Assembly (NCBI GenBank): GCA_008501635.1
Contig: QQUJ01000016.1
Location: 1-64,000 of the forward strand
Direction of reading: 5' to 3'
Length of the DNA stretch: 64,000 bases
Source of the DNA: Pseudomonadota bacterium
GTDB taxonomy: Bacteria > Pseudomonadota > Gammaproteobacteria > QQUJ01
Under the pieces are notes generated by a model that made no database searches, was not told the origin of the DNA, and worked only from the letters and a program-made list of their open reading frames with translations. Position numbers and translations under genes: made by a program. Shown piece after piece: positions 9,581 to 19,257 of this stretch. Position 1 is the first letter of the stretch. The number at the start of each line of letters is the position of its first letter.

Positions 9581-11107
9581 ATGAATGAACTGAAAGCACT
9601 AGGCATCCGGGAATCCAACCCGGGTAGCTGCACCCATCCCGATACCTGGTTGGGGGGTGTGGGCCGGCAACCCTTGATCTCCTGCTCTCCCGCCACCGGG
9701 CAACCTTTGGCCAAGGTGCTGTGCGCCCGGCAAGAGGATTACGACACCATCGTTCGCTCCGCCCAAGCAGCGTTCCGGCAGTGGCGAACAGTTCCGGCCC
9801 CGCAGCGCGGTGAAGCCGTGCGGCGCATGGGCGATGCACTGAGACGCCACAAAGACGCGTTGGGCACGCTGGTCTCACTGGAATGCGGCAAGATCAAGTC
9901 TGAGGGTGACGGTGAGGTGCAGGAGATGATCGACATCGCTGATTTTGCGGTCGGACTCTCACGCATGCTCTACGGTCGCACCATGCATTCGGAGCGACCC
10001 CACCATCGCATGTATGAACAGTGGCATCCGCTGGGTCCGATCGGGGTGATCACCGCGTTCAATTTTCCTGTGGCGGTCTGGTCCTGGAATGCCTTTATCG
10101 CGGCGGTATGCGGCAATACATTGATCTGGAAACCGTCCGAAAAAACCCCGCTTTGCGCCATTGCCGTTCAGCGCATCTGCAATGAGGTGCTGCTTGAAAT
10201 GCGGCTACCCGCCATCTTCACGCTCTATCAACCGGCCACTCGCGATGCGGCGCAGCAACTGGTGGACGACCCGCGGTTGCCGCTGATCTCGTTTACTGGC
10301 TCAAGTCGCGTCGGCCGAATGGTGGGTGAGCGCGTCGCCGGACGCTACGGCAGATCCCTGCTGGAGTGCTCGGGCAACAACGCCGTCATCGTCGATGCGA
10401 CCGCCAATCTGAATCTGGCGGTACCTGCGATTGTCTTCGGGGCTGTCGGGACCGCGGGGCAGCGGTGTACCTCGACCCGCCGCGTCATCGCTCATGAATC
10501 GATTGTCGAAACGCTCGGTCAACGGCTGAAGATTGCCTATCAGCAGGTGCGCATTGGCGATCCATTGGAGGACGGCACCCTGATGGGCCCGCTCATCGAC
10601 GAGGCTGCAGTTGCTGGATACCTCGATGCGATTGAACGGGCCCGGGCGCTGGGCGGCGAGATCCTCTACGGGGGTCACCGGCTCGACCGACCGGGCCACT
10701 TCGTTGAGCCCACCATCGTCAAGGCCCGCAATGACTGGGATGTGGTTCAGCAGGAGACCTTCGCTCCTATTCTCTACCTTATCCCGTACCGGGATCTCGA
10801 AGAGGCCATCGCCATGAATAATGCGGTCGGCCAGGGACTCTCCTCGGCACTCTTTTCGGACCGTCTCCAGCACATCGAGCAATTTCTCTCCAGCGTTGGC
10901 AGCGACTGCGGGATTGCCAATATCAATATCGGCACCTCGGGTGCGGAGATCGGCGGTGCCTTCGGCGGCGAGAAAGAGACCGGGGGCGGACGCGAAGCGG
11001 GATCGGACGCCTGGAAGGCCTATATGCGCCGCCAGACCAATACCATCAACTGGGGCCACGAATTGCCACTGGCGCAGGGAATTCGCTTCGACCTCGACAG
11101 CCAATAA
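9581..11107 (+). CDS. amaB: ALDH7-family aldehyde dehydrogenase (aminoadipate-semialdehyde type)
   Basis: This NAD-dependent dehydrogenase belongs to the ALDH7/antiquitin family, whose best-known reaction is oxidation of 2-aminoadipate 6-semialdehyde (piperideine-6-carboxylate) in lysine breakdown. The 508-residue product has the family stretch [17 protein letters not shown] near residue 105, the cofactor-binding [11 protein letters not shown] near 165, the catalytic Glu in LLECSGNNA near 265, and the catalytic Cys in GQRCTSTRR near 300. The C-terminus has [18 protein letters not shown]. No other lysine-degradation genes are nearby, so the true aldehyde may differ. The Sel1 gene starts 5 bases after its stop codon. 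Confidence 0.85.
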   Translation: MNELKALGIRESNPGSCTHPDTWLGGVGRQPLISCSPATGQPLAKVLCARQEDYDTIVRSAQAAFRQWRTVPAPQRGEAVRRMGDALRRHKDALGTLVSLECGKIKSEGDGEVQEMIDIADFAVGLSRMLYGRTMHSERPHHRMYEQWHPLGPIGVITAFNFPVAVWSWNAFIAAVCGNTLIWKPSEKTPLCAIAVQRICNEVLLEMRLPAIFTLYQPATRDAAQQLVDDPRLPLISFTGSSRVGRMVGERVAGRYGRSLLECSGNNAVIVDATANLNLAVPAIVFGAVGTAGQRCTSTRRVIAHESIVETLGQRLKIAYQQVRIGDPLEDGTLMGPLIDEAAVAGYLDAIERARALGGEILYGGHRLDRPGHFVEPTIVKARNDWDVVQQETFAPILYLIPYRDLEEAIAMNNAVGQGLSSALFSDRLQHIEQFLSSVGSDCGIANINIGTSGAEIGGAFGGEKETGGGREAGSDAWKAYMRRQTNTINWGHELPLAQGIRFDLDSQ

Positions 11108-11112
11108 CCTGG

Positions 11113-11829
11113 ATGCGCCGACCCCGCAACTACACGCTGGCATTCTACGTCGCGCTCGCGTCAGCTTCGCTCCTGATCTTCTGGCCCTTGTCGGACGATT
11201 CTGCCCAGTTCCGCCGGGGCATCGAAGCCGCCGAAAAGGGTAACTTCAACCAGGCCTTCGAATACTGGGAACCGCTTGCGGAAAAGGGTTACCCGCGCGC
11301 CCAATATGGGCTTGGAGTGCTCTATGACCGCGGACAAGGTGTTACGCGCGACCCTCTAGCGGCCGCCGAATGGTACCGGAGGGCGGCCGAAGAGAATGTT
11401 TGGGAGGCGCAACTCAACCTGGGATTGCTCTACATAGCCGGTAACGGTGTCAGCCGCGACTACGCGCTGGCCGCTATTCTGTTTCGCAAGGCGGCGGACC
11501 GCGGGATCGCGGATGCGCAGGTGAATTTGGGCAACCTTTACCGGCAGGGTTGGGGCGTGGAGAGGGATAGCGCCGAGGCCGTACGCTGGTTTCGCCGTGC
11601 GGCAGTCCAGGACCATTCGCTGGGGCAGTATCTGCTCTCCGAACAACTCGCGGCAGATGACCTGGAAAATCTCGCGGACGCCTATTTCTGGGCGACCCTC
11701 GCAAGCGATTCCTCTGGCGCAGTCGCTGATCAGGCCCGTGCGTTACGTGAACAGATCAGCGACCGGCTCACCGAACAAGATCGAAGCGCTGTCCAGCGGC
11801 GCGTCGCAGATTGGCAACCGCGGCGCTGA
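11113..11829 (+). CDS. Sel1-repeat (TPR-like) protein, membrane-anchored or exported
   Basis: The 238-residue product has an N-terminal hydrophobic segment (residues about 8-24), which is either a signal peptide or an anchor. At least three Sel1 repeats follow, recognisable by A-x-Y-G-L-G-x-L-Y and A-x-x-N-L-G-x-L-Y cores (near residues 58, 94 and 130). Such solenoids bind other proteins; the partner is unknown. The gene starts 5 bases after the aldehyde dehydrogenase, so the two are probably co-transcribed. It is convergent with the next gene, leaving a gap of one base. Confidence 0.8.
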   Translation: MRRPRNYTLAFYVALASASLLIFWPLSDDSAQFRRGIEAAEKGNFNQAFEYWEPLAEKGYPRAQYGLGVLYDRGQGVTRDPLAAAEWYRRAAEENVWEAQLNLGLLYIAGNGVSRDYALAAILFRKAADRGIADAQVNLGNLYRQGWGVERDSAEAVRWFRRAAVQDHSLGQYLLSEQLAADDLENLADAYFWATLASDSSGAVADQARALREQISDRLTEQDRSAVQRRVADWQPRR

Positions 11830-11830
11830 A

Positions 11831-12970
11831 TTACGGCGTCTCCCGAAACGGAGAGTGTTGGCTCAGTTCCGCGGCGTAGCGTTCCATCTCCTGCGCCTCG
11901 GTGCGCAGGTACCGCTCGACCGCTCTGCGAAATCCCGGATGTGCCAACCAGTGAGCCGACCAGGTAAACTGCGGAAGAAATCCACGACTGATCTTATGCT
12001 CGCCCTGAGCCCCTGGTTCGAAACGCTGCAAACCTCGCTCGATCGCAAGTTCGATACCCTGGTAGTAACAGAGTTCGAAATGAAGACTGTCGTAATTTCC
12101 AAAGCAACCCCAATGACGTCCGTAGAGCACCCCGCCACCCACGAAATCGATAGCACCCGCTACGCAGCGTCGATCGTGGTAGGCGAGCACCACCAGGACC
12201 TGATCGCCCATGGTCTCCCCAACCTCACGAAAAAATGTCTCATTGAGCGTTGGAAACCCCCATTTGCGCTGGTAAATCTCGGCATATAGCGCATACACAA
12301 CGCGCCACTCTGAATCAGACAACTCATTTCCAAAACGACGTTCGATTTCGACACCCTGTTCAGCGACTTTGCGGCGTTCGCGGCGGATCATTTTCCGTTT
12401 CGCCGCCGTCAGCGCATCCAGATAATCCTGAAAATCGCGATACCCGGGGTTAAGCCAGTGGTATTGCACTCCCACCCGACGCAACATCCCCGCGGATTCC
12501 AGTAAGGGCAATTCATCCTGTGCAGGGAACAGCCAGTGCAGCGACGACAACCCCCTGCCTCGCGCCTCGGCAATCGCCGCATCGATGAGTTGACGACCTA
12601 AAGTGGCCGGTGCATCTTCGGCGAGCAGCAGTCGCGGCCCGGTGGCAGGTGTGTAAGGGCTGGCAACCACTAACTTGGGGTAATAGCTGTTGCCGAAATG
12701 CCGGTAGGCGTCAGCCCAACTCCAATCAAAGACGAACTCACCGTAAGAGTTTTCCTTGAGATACATGGGAACCGCGCCAAACAGCACGCCATCCTCCCAC
12801 GCCCCAAGGAAGCAGGGCTGCCAACCCAGGGCCGCACCAACGCAACCGTTGTGTTCGAGCGCAGCCAAAAAAGCGTGACTGACAAACGGATTGTCGTGGG
12901 TGAGCAGGCGTGCCCACTGTTGGGCAGGTAACTCGGTGATTGTGCTGTGCTGCTTTATCTGCAGCGCCAT
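11831..12970 (-). CDS. FemAB-like acyltransferase of the DUF482 family
   Basis: The 379-residue product belongs to the DUF482/FemAB-like family (COG3146), double-GNAT-fold proteins annotated as peptidoglycan-biosynthesis-like with no proven reaction. Visible markers are NPFVSHAFLAALE near residue 28, the aromatic stretch FVFDWSWADAYRHFG near 80, and GRHWGCFGNYDSLHFELCYY near 285. Length is normal for the family. It stands alone on its strand between the convergent Sel1 gene and the PHA synthase gene. Confidence 0.75.
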   Translation of the reverse strand: MALQIKQHSTITELPAQQWARLLTHDNPFVSHAFLAALEHNGCVGAALGWQPCFLGAWEDGVLFGAVPMYLKENSYGEFVFDWSWADAYRHFGNSYYPKLVVASPYTPATGPRLLLAEDAPATLGRQLIDAAIAEARGRGLSSLHWLFPAQDELPLLESAGMLRRVGVQYHWLNPGYRDFQDYLDALTAAKRKMIRRERRKVAEQGVEIERRFGNELSDSEWRVVYALYAEIYQRKWGFPTLNETFFREVGETMGDQVLVVLAYHDRRCVAGAIDFVGGGVLYGRHWGCFGNYDSLHFELCYYQGIELAIERGLQRFEPGAQGEHKISRGFLPQFTWSAHWLAHPGFRRAVERYLRTEAQEMERYAAELSQHSPFRETP

Positions 12971-13086
12971 GATTTGAACAGACTCCCGCTTTACGTTACT
13001 TCATCCTCGTTCAACGGCGCATGCCTGTAGGAGGACGGCCCGCATCAGAAAAACACCTCTTCCTTCGCACCTTGGACTACTGTGAC

Positions 13087-14799
13087 TTAGCGCTCCAACA
13101 CGTAGCTGCCCGGTGCATCGCCAAGGACAGGGTAAGCTTCCGACCCCAGTTGCGGGGGAGCAGCCATGGCGCCGCACTTCGGACGCAACCAGGTAATCCA
13201 ATCCTCCCACCAGCTACCGGGCACCTTGGACGTTGCGTCACGCCAGGTCAAGGCATCTATGCCGCTATCCAGGTCTGCCGCCCAGTAGCGCCGCTTCGGT
13301 GGTTGCACCGGGGGATTGATGACACCAAAGATATGGCCCGATGTTGCGAGTACATAGCGCACCGGACCACTCACTAATGCACCAATCTTGAAGGTCTCTT
13401 GCCACGGTGCAATGTGATCCTGCTCGGCCCCGACAGCATAAAGGGGTTGGCGTATCCTGCGCAGATCGATACCGCGTCCTCCCAATTCCACACCATCCCT
13501 CTCGATCAAGCGATTGTGCAGATAGAACTCGCGCAGATAGAAAGAATGCATCGCTTCGGGCATACGTGTGGTGTCCATGTTCCAGAAAAGGACGTCTAGC
13601 TTGGGAGGATCCTCACCGAGGAGGTAGTTGTTGATGAAATAGTGCCAGACCAGGGGATTGGATCGCAGCGCGCGAAAAGAGCCCGCCATATCCTGTCCGT
13701 CGAGATACCCCTGGCTGGCCATGCGGCTCTCAAGATTTTCGATGGTCCGTTCATCGATAAAGACAGCAATCTCGCCGGGATGCTCGAAATCCACCAGCGT
13801 GGTGAAGAGCGACCAAGCTGACACCGGCTGATCGCCGTCCTCTTCGCCCCCGTTATTCAACCAGGCCATCAACGCAGCAACGATGGTTCCCCCGATGCAA
13901 TAGCCAGCCAGATGCACCAAATGCGAGTTGGCAATGGAACGCGCAACGTCTAGCGCTTGCAGAACTCCCTTTAGCATATAGTCGTCAAGGGTTGTGTCGC
14001 GCATCTCCCGGGTCGGGTTTTTCCAGCTGGTCACGAACACTGTGAATCCCTGTGCAACAAGGTAGCGAATCAGGCTTTTCTTCTCGTCAAGATCAAGCAC
14101 ATAGTATTTGTTGATCCATGGGGAGACCAAAACAATAGGCACTTCATGCACTGTCTCGGTTGCAGGGGCGTACTGAATCAACTCAAACAATTCGTTGCGG
14201 TAGACAATGGCCCCGGGCGTTGTGGCCAGATTACGGCCAACTTCGAACTCGGTATCGTCGGCCATGCGGATGGTGCCGCGACGCAAATCCTTCAGGTAGT
14301 TGACTGCACCATCGACCAGGCTCATGCCGCCGGTCTGCAGGAAACGCAGCATCGCGGCGGGATTGGTCCAGAAAAAATTACTGGGTGCCAACGCATTGAG
14401 CACCTGGCGGGTCAGGAATCCCGCCTTCTCTCTTTCGTGGCACGAAACTCCCGGCGATGCATAGATCGCATCTTCCAACCAACGGGTGTAGAGCAGGTAG
14501 ACTTCCTTGAGATTGTCGAAGCAAGGATTATCCCGCCATACGGGCTCTTGAAAGCGCTCATCGTAGGGCACGGGCGGAATCACATCTTCGCCATCCAGAC
14601 CAGCCATTCTGCGCTGCACCTGGACCTGCAGCATCGCGATACCCGCGTGTAACTCCCTGAGCTGTTCAGTCAGAGCCTGAGGATGCGTCATCCAGGCTTT
14701 CTGCACCCTCCAGCAGGCTTCGAGCATGCCGAAAGGATCAGCCATCTGCTGCATCGTGGACTGCAAGTTGCCAAGCAGTCGTGATTCAAGATCGGCCAT
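13087..14799 (-). CDS. phaC: Class I poly(3-hydroxyalkanoate) synthase
   Basis: PhaC polymerises (R)-3-hydroxyacyl-CoA into PHA at the surface of storage granules. The 570-residue product has the lipase-like box GYCIGG with the catalytic Cys at 301, Asp at 461 (EQDHIAPW) and His at 489 (SGHIFGVINPP), the expected triad in an alpha/beta-hydrolase fold. Length and N-terminal domain fit class I, with no PhaE or PhaR partner. No phasin, PhaA or PhaB gene is adjacent. The MaoC-type hydratase at 40505 could supply (R)-3-hydroxyacyl-CoA. Confidence 0.92.
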   Translation of the reverse strand: MADLESRLLGNLQSTMQQMADPFGMLEACWRVQKAWMTHPQALTEQLRELHAGIAMLQVQVQRRMAGLDGEDVIPPVPYDERFQEPVWRDNPCFDNLKEVYLLYTRWLEDAIYASPGVSCHEREKAGFLTRQVLNALAPSNFFWTNPAAMLRFLQTGGMSLVDGAVNYLKDLRRGTIRMADDTEFEVGRNLATTPGAIVYRNELFELIQYAPATETVHEVPIVLVSPWINKYYVLDLDEKKSLIRYLVAQGFTVFVTSWKNPTREMRDTTLDDYMLKGVLQALDVARSIANSHLVHLAGYCIGGTIVAALMAWLNNGGEEDGDQPVSAWSLFTTLVDFEHPGEIAVFIDERTIENLESRMASQGYLDGQDMAGSFRALRSNPLVWHYFINNYLLGEDPPKLDVLFWNMDTTRMPEAMHSFYLREFYLHNRLIERDGVELGGRGIDLRRIRQPLYAVGAEQDHIAPWQETFKIGALVSGPVRYVLATSGHIFGVINPPVQPPKRRYWAADLDSGIDALTWRDATSKVPGSWWEDWITWLRPKCGAMAAPPQLGSEAYPVLGDAPGSYVLER

Positions 14800-14865
14800 G
14801 GGCGACCTTTTCGATCCGGGCTATCGCAGGGCACATCGAACGTACGGCAACATTGTGGTTAACTC

Positions 14866-15134
14866 TAGAACCTATCTCAGAATCCCCCGCGAGCTGTGCC
14901 GGTCGCTCGTGGCTCCAGCGCTAGGCGCGGCGAGCGTGGTTGGGTCATTCCCAATGAGCGAGCCGCAACACCGCGCTGGAGCCACGAGCGCCCGGCCCTT
15001 CGGGTTGGCCCCAGAGGTGCGCTGGCGGTGTTCTCGACTTGCCAATAGCGTTGCTATTGGCTGCGCCTTCGGGCCTACCCAGCGCACCTCTGGGGCTCAA
15101 CACAGCACGCGCGGGATTCTAAGATAGGTTCTCG
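14866..15134. repeat. Complete multi-hairpin repeat element with terminal inverted repeats (copy B)
   Basis: The element is about 265 bp long. Its left end AGAACCTATCTCAGAATCCC is matched in reverse at the right end (about 30 imperfect bases, continuing to GCTGTG). Inside are three perfect stems: 14905-14921 with 14973-14989 (17 bp), 15009-15025 with 15079-15095 (17 bp), and 15041-15049 with 15053-15061 (9 bp) nested within the second. No open reading frame is credible. It looks like a non-autonomous, MITE-like element. No target-site duplication is obvious. Partial copies lie at 189-230 and 48338-48508. Confidence 0.8.
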
Positions 15135-15200
15135 ATGTTTTATATCAAACAATCGGTAACCAAAACATCCTACTGCATGAAATTCGCGGCTTGGAGAGAC

Positions 15201-16244
15201 TCAAGGCAGCGGGGTGATCTGTACCGGTGGGCGTTGGCCTTGGAACGCTACCCGTTCGGCCATTGCGGGCGTCATGTGCACGATTCCGTTCTCCTCGACC
15301 AACATCACTCGATCGATTCCCATCTGGCGCGCGATACGCGGCCACTCTTTCACTCCAGCCACCACCAGCGCCGTGGCCGCGGCATCGGCTTCGGCACCAT
15401 TGTGATGAATCACGGTCACCGAGGTCACCCCCTGCACCGGTTGGCCGGTACGCGGGTCGATAATGTGCGGATAACGGATACCCTGATGCTCGTTGTAGCG
15501 CTCGTAGTTTCCCGAAGTGAATATGCTTTCGTCACCTTGCACTTCAATCGCCGCGAGTACCCCATTCCCCTGCGGATGACGTACTCCAATGCGCCACGGT
15601 TGTTCTCCCTTGCTACCGATGGCGCGTAGATCGCCACCGGCATTGACTATGGCGTGTTCGACACCGTTGCGGCGCAGACTGGTTATTGCCCAATCCACCG
15701 CATAACCCTTGGCAAATCCACCGAGATCCACCTGTACATCACGATTGCGGCTGCTGACCCGATTGCCTTCAATGATTAGATCGTCCATACCCGGATCGCT
15801 GCTTACCAGAGTTGCGACCACCTCAGGAGCCGGTGGCGGACGACCGTCCAAAGGATCATCCTTATGAAACCCCCATAACGCGATCAAACGACCGATCGCG
15901 GGATTGAACAGCCCGTCACTTTTCAGGTAGAGATCGGTGGCTTGGCGCAATAACGGCACGAGATCGCCGGCCACTTCGACATCGCGTCCCTGTGCAATCG
16001 CCTCATTGAGATCACCCAGCGCACCCGGCCGCCACGCATGCCAGGCGGTATGCATGCCTTGGAATGCCTGTGCCAACTCATCCACCCGAGCACGCGCCTG
16101 ATCCTCAGGGATCCCCCACACCGTCACATCAACCAATGTGCCAAAGACATAAATACGCTGGTTATAGGTTGTGGGCCGACTGCAGCCGACCAAAACCGCG
16201 AGCAGCAGCACTCCGATCATCACACTCCTGCAACGACTCATCAC
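15201..16244 (-). CDS. apbE: FAD:protein FMN transferase (ApbE), lipoprotein
   Basis: ApbE covalently attaches FMN from FAD to Thr/Ser of exported flavoproteins such as Nqr or Rnf subunits. The 347-residue product has a lipoprotein signal (lipobox LLAVLVGC, Cys near residue 21), the VDLGGFAKGYAVD motif near 175, NAGGDLRAIG near 205, and the metal-binding HIIDPRTGQP near 263. It overlaps the modC end by 4 bases and is the last gene of modEABC-apbE. The link to a molybdate operon is unusual, and no flavinylation target is encoded nearby. Confidence 0.92.
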   Translation of the reverse strand: MMSRCRSVMIGVLLLAVLVGCSRPTTYNQRIYVFGTLVDVTVWGIPEDQARARVDELAQAFQGMHTAWHAWRPGALGDLNEAIAQGRDVEVAGDLVPLLRQATDLYLKSDGLFNPAIGRLIALWGFHKDDPLDGRPPPAPEVVATLVSSDPGMDDLIIEGNRVSSRNRDVQVDLGGFAKGYAVDWAITSLRRNGVEHAIVNAGGDLRAIGSKGEQPWRIGVRHPQGNGVLAAIEVQGDESIFTSGNYERYNEHQGIRYPHIIDPRTGQPVQGVTSVTVIHHNGAEADAAATALVVAGVKEWPRIARQMGIDRVMLVEENGIVHMTPAMAERVAFQGQRPPVQITPLP

Positions 16245-17395
16245 ACATTGCCCCCATCGCCGCGGCTGCGTGGATTCAACTCCTGCCAGGGCATCAAGTG
16301 AATGGATTCCCCGAGCAGTGACATGGTGACGGTGTCACCAAGCTGCAATTGACTGCGCTGGATCACGTGAGGCGGCAGATCCATGTGCAAGCGATCCCGT
16401 TCAGATTCACCCAACGCCAACAGTACGCTGGATATTCCGCCGACGGTAAGGAGCTCGACTACCGTGCCGGTCACCGGATTTTCCCGTGCACCTCGCGCAG
16501 CCGGTCGATCGCGGCGATGTAACAGCACCTGCTCGGCAGGGATACACCAGGTCACTGGCTCACCCGGTCGATACCGACTGCAGTACGGCAAGGTCAATAC
16601 CTGGTTGCGCCACTTCAAGCGCGTTGTTCCGTCGTCCCCGGATGCTACTACTTCACCTGGGAAAATATTGCGCAGATCCATCAGGCGGGCGACCTCGGCG
16701 TTGCGCGGTCTTTTCATCACCTCCTGGGGTACGCCGCTCTGGAGAGTGCGCCCAGTTCGCAGAATGCACATGCGCTGCGCCAACATACAGGCTTCATCCA
16801 GATCATGCGTCACAAGTATGATGGGGATGTCGAGCGCGCGGACCAGAGCCATCAACTCCAATCGTAGTTTGCGGCGCGTCACCTGGTCGACGGCTGAGAA
16901 AGGTTCATCGAGCAGCAGCACCTGCGGCTCGCGAGCCAGTGCTCGTGCCAACGCGACTCGCTGCTGTTCGCCCCCTGACAGTTTGCCCGGTTTACGGTCT
17001 CGCATACCGGATAGATGCACGCGGGCCAGAAACTCCTGAGCCCGTTGATCACGCTGCGACTCCGGGAGATGTCCCAACGCTGCTTTCACGTTGTCGAGGG
17101 CGCTGAGATGGGGAAACAGGGCATAGTGCTGAAACATCAGCCCGACACGCCGCGCCTGCGGCTTTTCATCGATTCCACGGTTGGTATCGAGCCAGCGCTT
17201 GCCGCCGCATTCGACAACCCCCCTGCGGGGGCGATAGAGCCCGGCGATGCTGCGCAGTATCGTTGATTTTCCGCTGCCGGACGGTCCAACCAGCGCCAAC
17301 AGTTCACCCGGTTGACAGTCCAGTTCCACATCGAGTGGAATCGGTCCCTGTTGGCGGAGCCATACTGAGAGTTCGCGCGCCACCGGCTCAGACAT
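16241..17395 (-). CDS. modC: Molybdate ABC transporter ATP-binding protein
   Basis: ModC powers molybdate (and tungstate) import through ModB. The 384-residue product has Walker A GPSGSGKS near residue 35, signature LSGGEQQRVALARAL near 140, Walker B VLLLDEPF, and a C-terminal TOBE (molybdate-binding) domain from about residue 300 (NPVTGTVVELL). Length is at the upper end for ModC. It overlaps modB by 8 bases and apbE by 4, so translation is probably coupled. Confidence 0.93.
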   Translation of the reverse strand: MSEPVARELSVWLRQQGPIPLDVELDCQPGELLALVGPSGSGKSTILRSIAGLYRPRRGVVECGGKRWLDTNRGIDEKPQARRVGLMFQHYALFPHLSALDNVKAALGHLPESQRDQRAQEFLARVHLSGMRDRKPGKLSGGEQQRVALARALAREPQVLLLDEPFSAVDQVTRRKLRLELMALVRALDIPIILVTHDLDEACMLAQRMCILRTGRTLQSGVPQEVMKRPRNAEVARLMDLRNIFPGEVVASGDDGTTRLKWRNQVLTLPYCSRYRPGEPVTWCIPAEQVLLHRRDRPAARGARENPVTGTVVELLTVGGISSVLLALGESERDRLHMDLPPHVIQRSQLQLGDTVTMSLLGESIHLMPWQELNPRSRGDGGNV

Positions 17396-18056
17396 AACGA
17401 TGATCCATGCGCCGATTCACCATGTAGACCAGGCTGATAGTGACCAATGCGAAGATCAACAATACCAGTGACATGGTTCCCGCGGCGGTGTTGTCAAGCG
17501 ACTCCACCTTATCGTAGATAGCGATCGATATGGTTTTGGTTTCACCCGGTATATTTCCGCCCACCATCAATACCACGCCGAATTCACCCATGGTATGCGC
17601 AAAACTCAGCACCATCGCCGTGAGAACACCGGGCCAGGCAAGTGGCAGCTCGATTCGCCAGAATGTGTACCAGCGGCTTAGTCCGCTGCACCAGGCGGCC
17701 TCGCGAAGATCGAAGGGGATGGCTTCGAACGCACGCAGCATGGGTTGTACGGCGAACGGTAAGCTGTAGATGACGGAAGCCAGCAGCAGGCCGCTGAAAG
17801 AAAAAGCGAGGGTATCTCCCGTCACCGCCTGGAATAGCCGCCCAAAGGGTGATCCGGCTCCCAGCGCTACCAGCAAGTAATAGCCCAATACAGTCGGGGG
17901 CAGCACCAGCGGCAACGCCACCACCGCCTCTACGATACTTCGCCCCATAAAGTTATGCCATGCCAGACTTCGTGAAACCGCCATTCCAACGAAGAGCAGT
18001 ATCACCGTCGTCGCCAGGGATAGCTGCAGCGAAAGCGTGAAGGCGATCCAATCCAT
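17388..18056 (-). CDS. modB: Molybdate ABC transporter permease
   Basis: The 222-residue inner-membrane permease has about five hydrophobic segments. The cytoplasmic EAA-type loop, which contacts ModC, is seen at EAAWCSGLSRWYTFWRIELP near residues 138-157. The family stretch VALPLVLPPTVLGYYLL lies near residue 46. Its start is 18 bases after the modA stop codon and its end overlaps modC. Confidence 0.93.
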   Translation of the reverse strand: MDWIAFTLSLQLSLATTVILLFVGMAVSRSLAWHNFMGRSIVEAVVALPLVLPPTVLGYYLLVALGAGSPFGRLFQAVTGDTLAFSFSGLLLASVIYSLPFAVQPMLRAFEAIPFDLREAAWCSGLSRWYTFWRIELPLAWPGVLTAMVLSFAHTMGEFGVVLMVGGNIPGETKTISIAIYDKVESLDNTAAGTMSLVLLIFALVTISLVYMVNRRMDHRYV

Positions 18057-18074
18057 ATCCGTTGTCTCTGCTCG

Positions 18075-18854
18075 CTACTCGGACTTGGTTTCGTACCCGG
18101 AAGATTCCAGGTATTTACGCACAGTCGGACTGCGCAGGTAGTCAAGAAGCTCGCGCGCCGCTCCTGGTTCGCGCGCGCTCTTCAAGAGAACCGCCTGCTG
18201 CTCAATCGGGTGATATAGTGAAGCGGGCAAGAGCCACGCCGACCCCCTCTCGTCACGCAAACTCCGCGTCTGGGCCAGTGCCACCAGTCCCAGTTCGGCA
18301 TTGCCGCTGGCAACAAACTGGAAGGTCTGCGCAATATTTTCACCGCGCACCAGCCGCGGTTCCAGCCGTTCCCATTGCCCCAGAGCTTCGAGCGCTTGCC
18401 GTGCAGCGCGACCGTAGGGTGCCGTGTCCGGATTGGCTATAGCCAACCGTTTGAATCGATTGGTCGTTAGCACTTCTCCTTCCCCTTCCACCAGATCCCG
18501 CTGTGAGCTCCAGAGCACAAGTCTGCCAATGGCGTAGGTAAAACGTGTTCCCGCTATGCTCTCACCTTCCTCTTCGAGTCGCTGCGGCCGTTCTCCATCG
18601 GCAGCCAGAAAAACGTCAAACGGTGCTCCATTCTTTATCTGCGCATAGAGTTTGCCGGTGGAACCCGAACTGATCACCAGGCGGTGTCCTGTTCTGCGCT
18701 GGAAGTCCTCAGCCAGATCGGCAAGCGCCCCAGCGAAGTTGCTTGCAACGCCAACGCGGATCTCGGCACTTTCGGCATGGACCGGTGCAGCCATGATCAG
18801 CACCGCAGCGAGCACCCTTCCCCCCGTCAGCCGGCTACCGGAGCTGTCGCTCAT
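18075..18854 (-). CDS. modA: Molybdate ABC transporter substrate-binding protein
   Basis: ModA is the periplasmic oxyanion-binding protein. The 259-residue product has a signal peptide ending near HAESAEIRVG. The mature domain shows VASNFAGALADLAEDF, the oxyanion-loop SSGSTGKLYAQI near residue 61, and the C-terminal lobe with SGNAELGLVALAQ near 178. Length is standard. It overlaps modE by 4 bases. Confidence 0.93.
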   Translation of the reverse strand: MSDSSGSRLTGGRVLAAVLIMAAPVHAESAEIRVGVASNFAGALADLAEDFQRRTGHRLVISSGSTGKLYAQIKNGAPFDVFLAADGERPQRLEEEGESIAGTRFTYAIGRLVLWSSQRDLVEGEGEVLTTNRFKRLAIANPDTAPYGRAARQALEALGQWERLEPRLVRGENIAQTFQFVASGNAELGLVALAQTRSLRDERGSAWLLPASLYHPIEQQAVLLKSAREPGAARELLDYLRSPTVRKYLESSGYETKSE

Positions 18855-19252
18855 TTTTCGACTTCACGGTTGGTATCCGGCGTTAATGAGAGCATCTGCG
18901 TGCGTTGATCGACGAACTCCTGGAACGCGGTATTCAGCTCATGAAAAACGGCGATGGCCCGTTCCCCCGCCGGCGTCAGGTGGGCACCACCCCCACCCCG
19001 GCCACCGGCCGACTTGAGTACCAGAGGACCATCCGGCTGTCGGTTCATGGAGTCGATCAACTCCCACGCGTGGCGATACGACATCCCCATGGCACGTGCC
19101 GCGGCGGTGATGGATCCTTCCGCACGCACCTGTTCCAAGAGTTCCACGCGCCCGTTTCCCAATAACGCCCCATGTGGCCCTTCAATCCAGACCTGACCCC
19201 TGACCCGGCATTGGGCAGCGGTGGACTTTACAGAAGTTTTGCGCGCGCTCAT
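18851..19252 (-). CDS. modE: ModE-like transcriptional regulator, DNA-binding domain only
   Basis: ModE regulates molybdate-uptake genes. The 133-residue product consists only of the winged-helix N-terminal domain: EGSITAAARAMGMSYRHAWE is the helix-turn-helix near residues 46-65, followed by GGRGGGGAHLTPAG near 84. The two molbindin (TOBE) domains that bind molybdate in E. coli ModE (about 262 residues) are missing. How it senses molybdate is unclear; this short form recurs in other bacteria. It heads the mod operon and has a candidate operator directly upstream. Confidence 0.85.
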   Translation of the reverse strand: MSARKTSVKSTAAQCRVRGQVWIEGPHGALLGNGRVELLEQVRAEGSITAAARAMGMSYRHAWELIDSMNRQPDGPLVLKSAGGRGGGGAHLTPAGERAIAVFHELNTAFQEFVDQRTQMLSLTPDTNREVEK

Positions 19253-19257
19253 CGAAG

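Noticed and set aside
14726-15127. Open frames within the multi-hairpin repeat
   Set aside because: They follow the inverted arms, share identical antisense peptides at both arms, and have no start signal. The repeat is non-coding.
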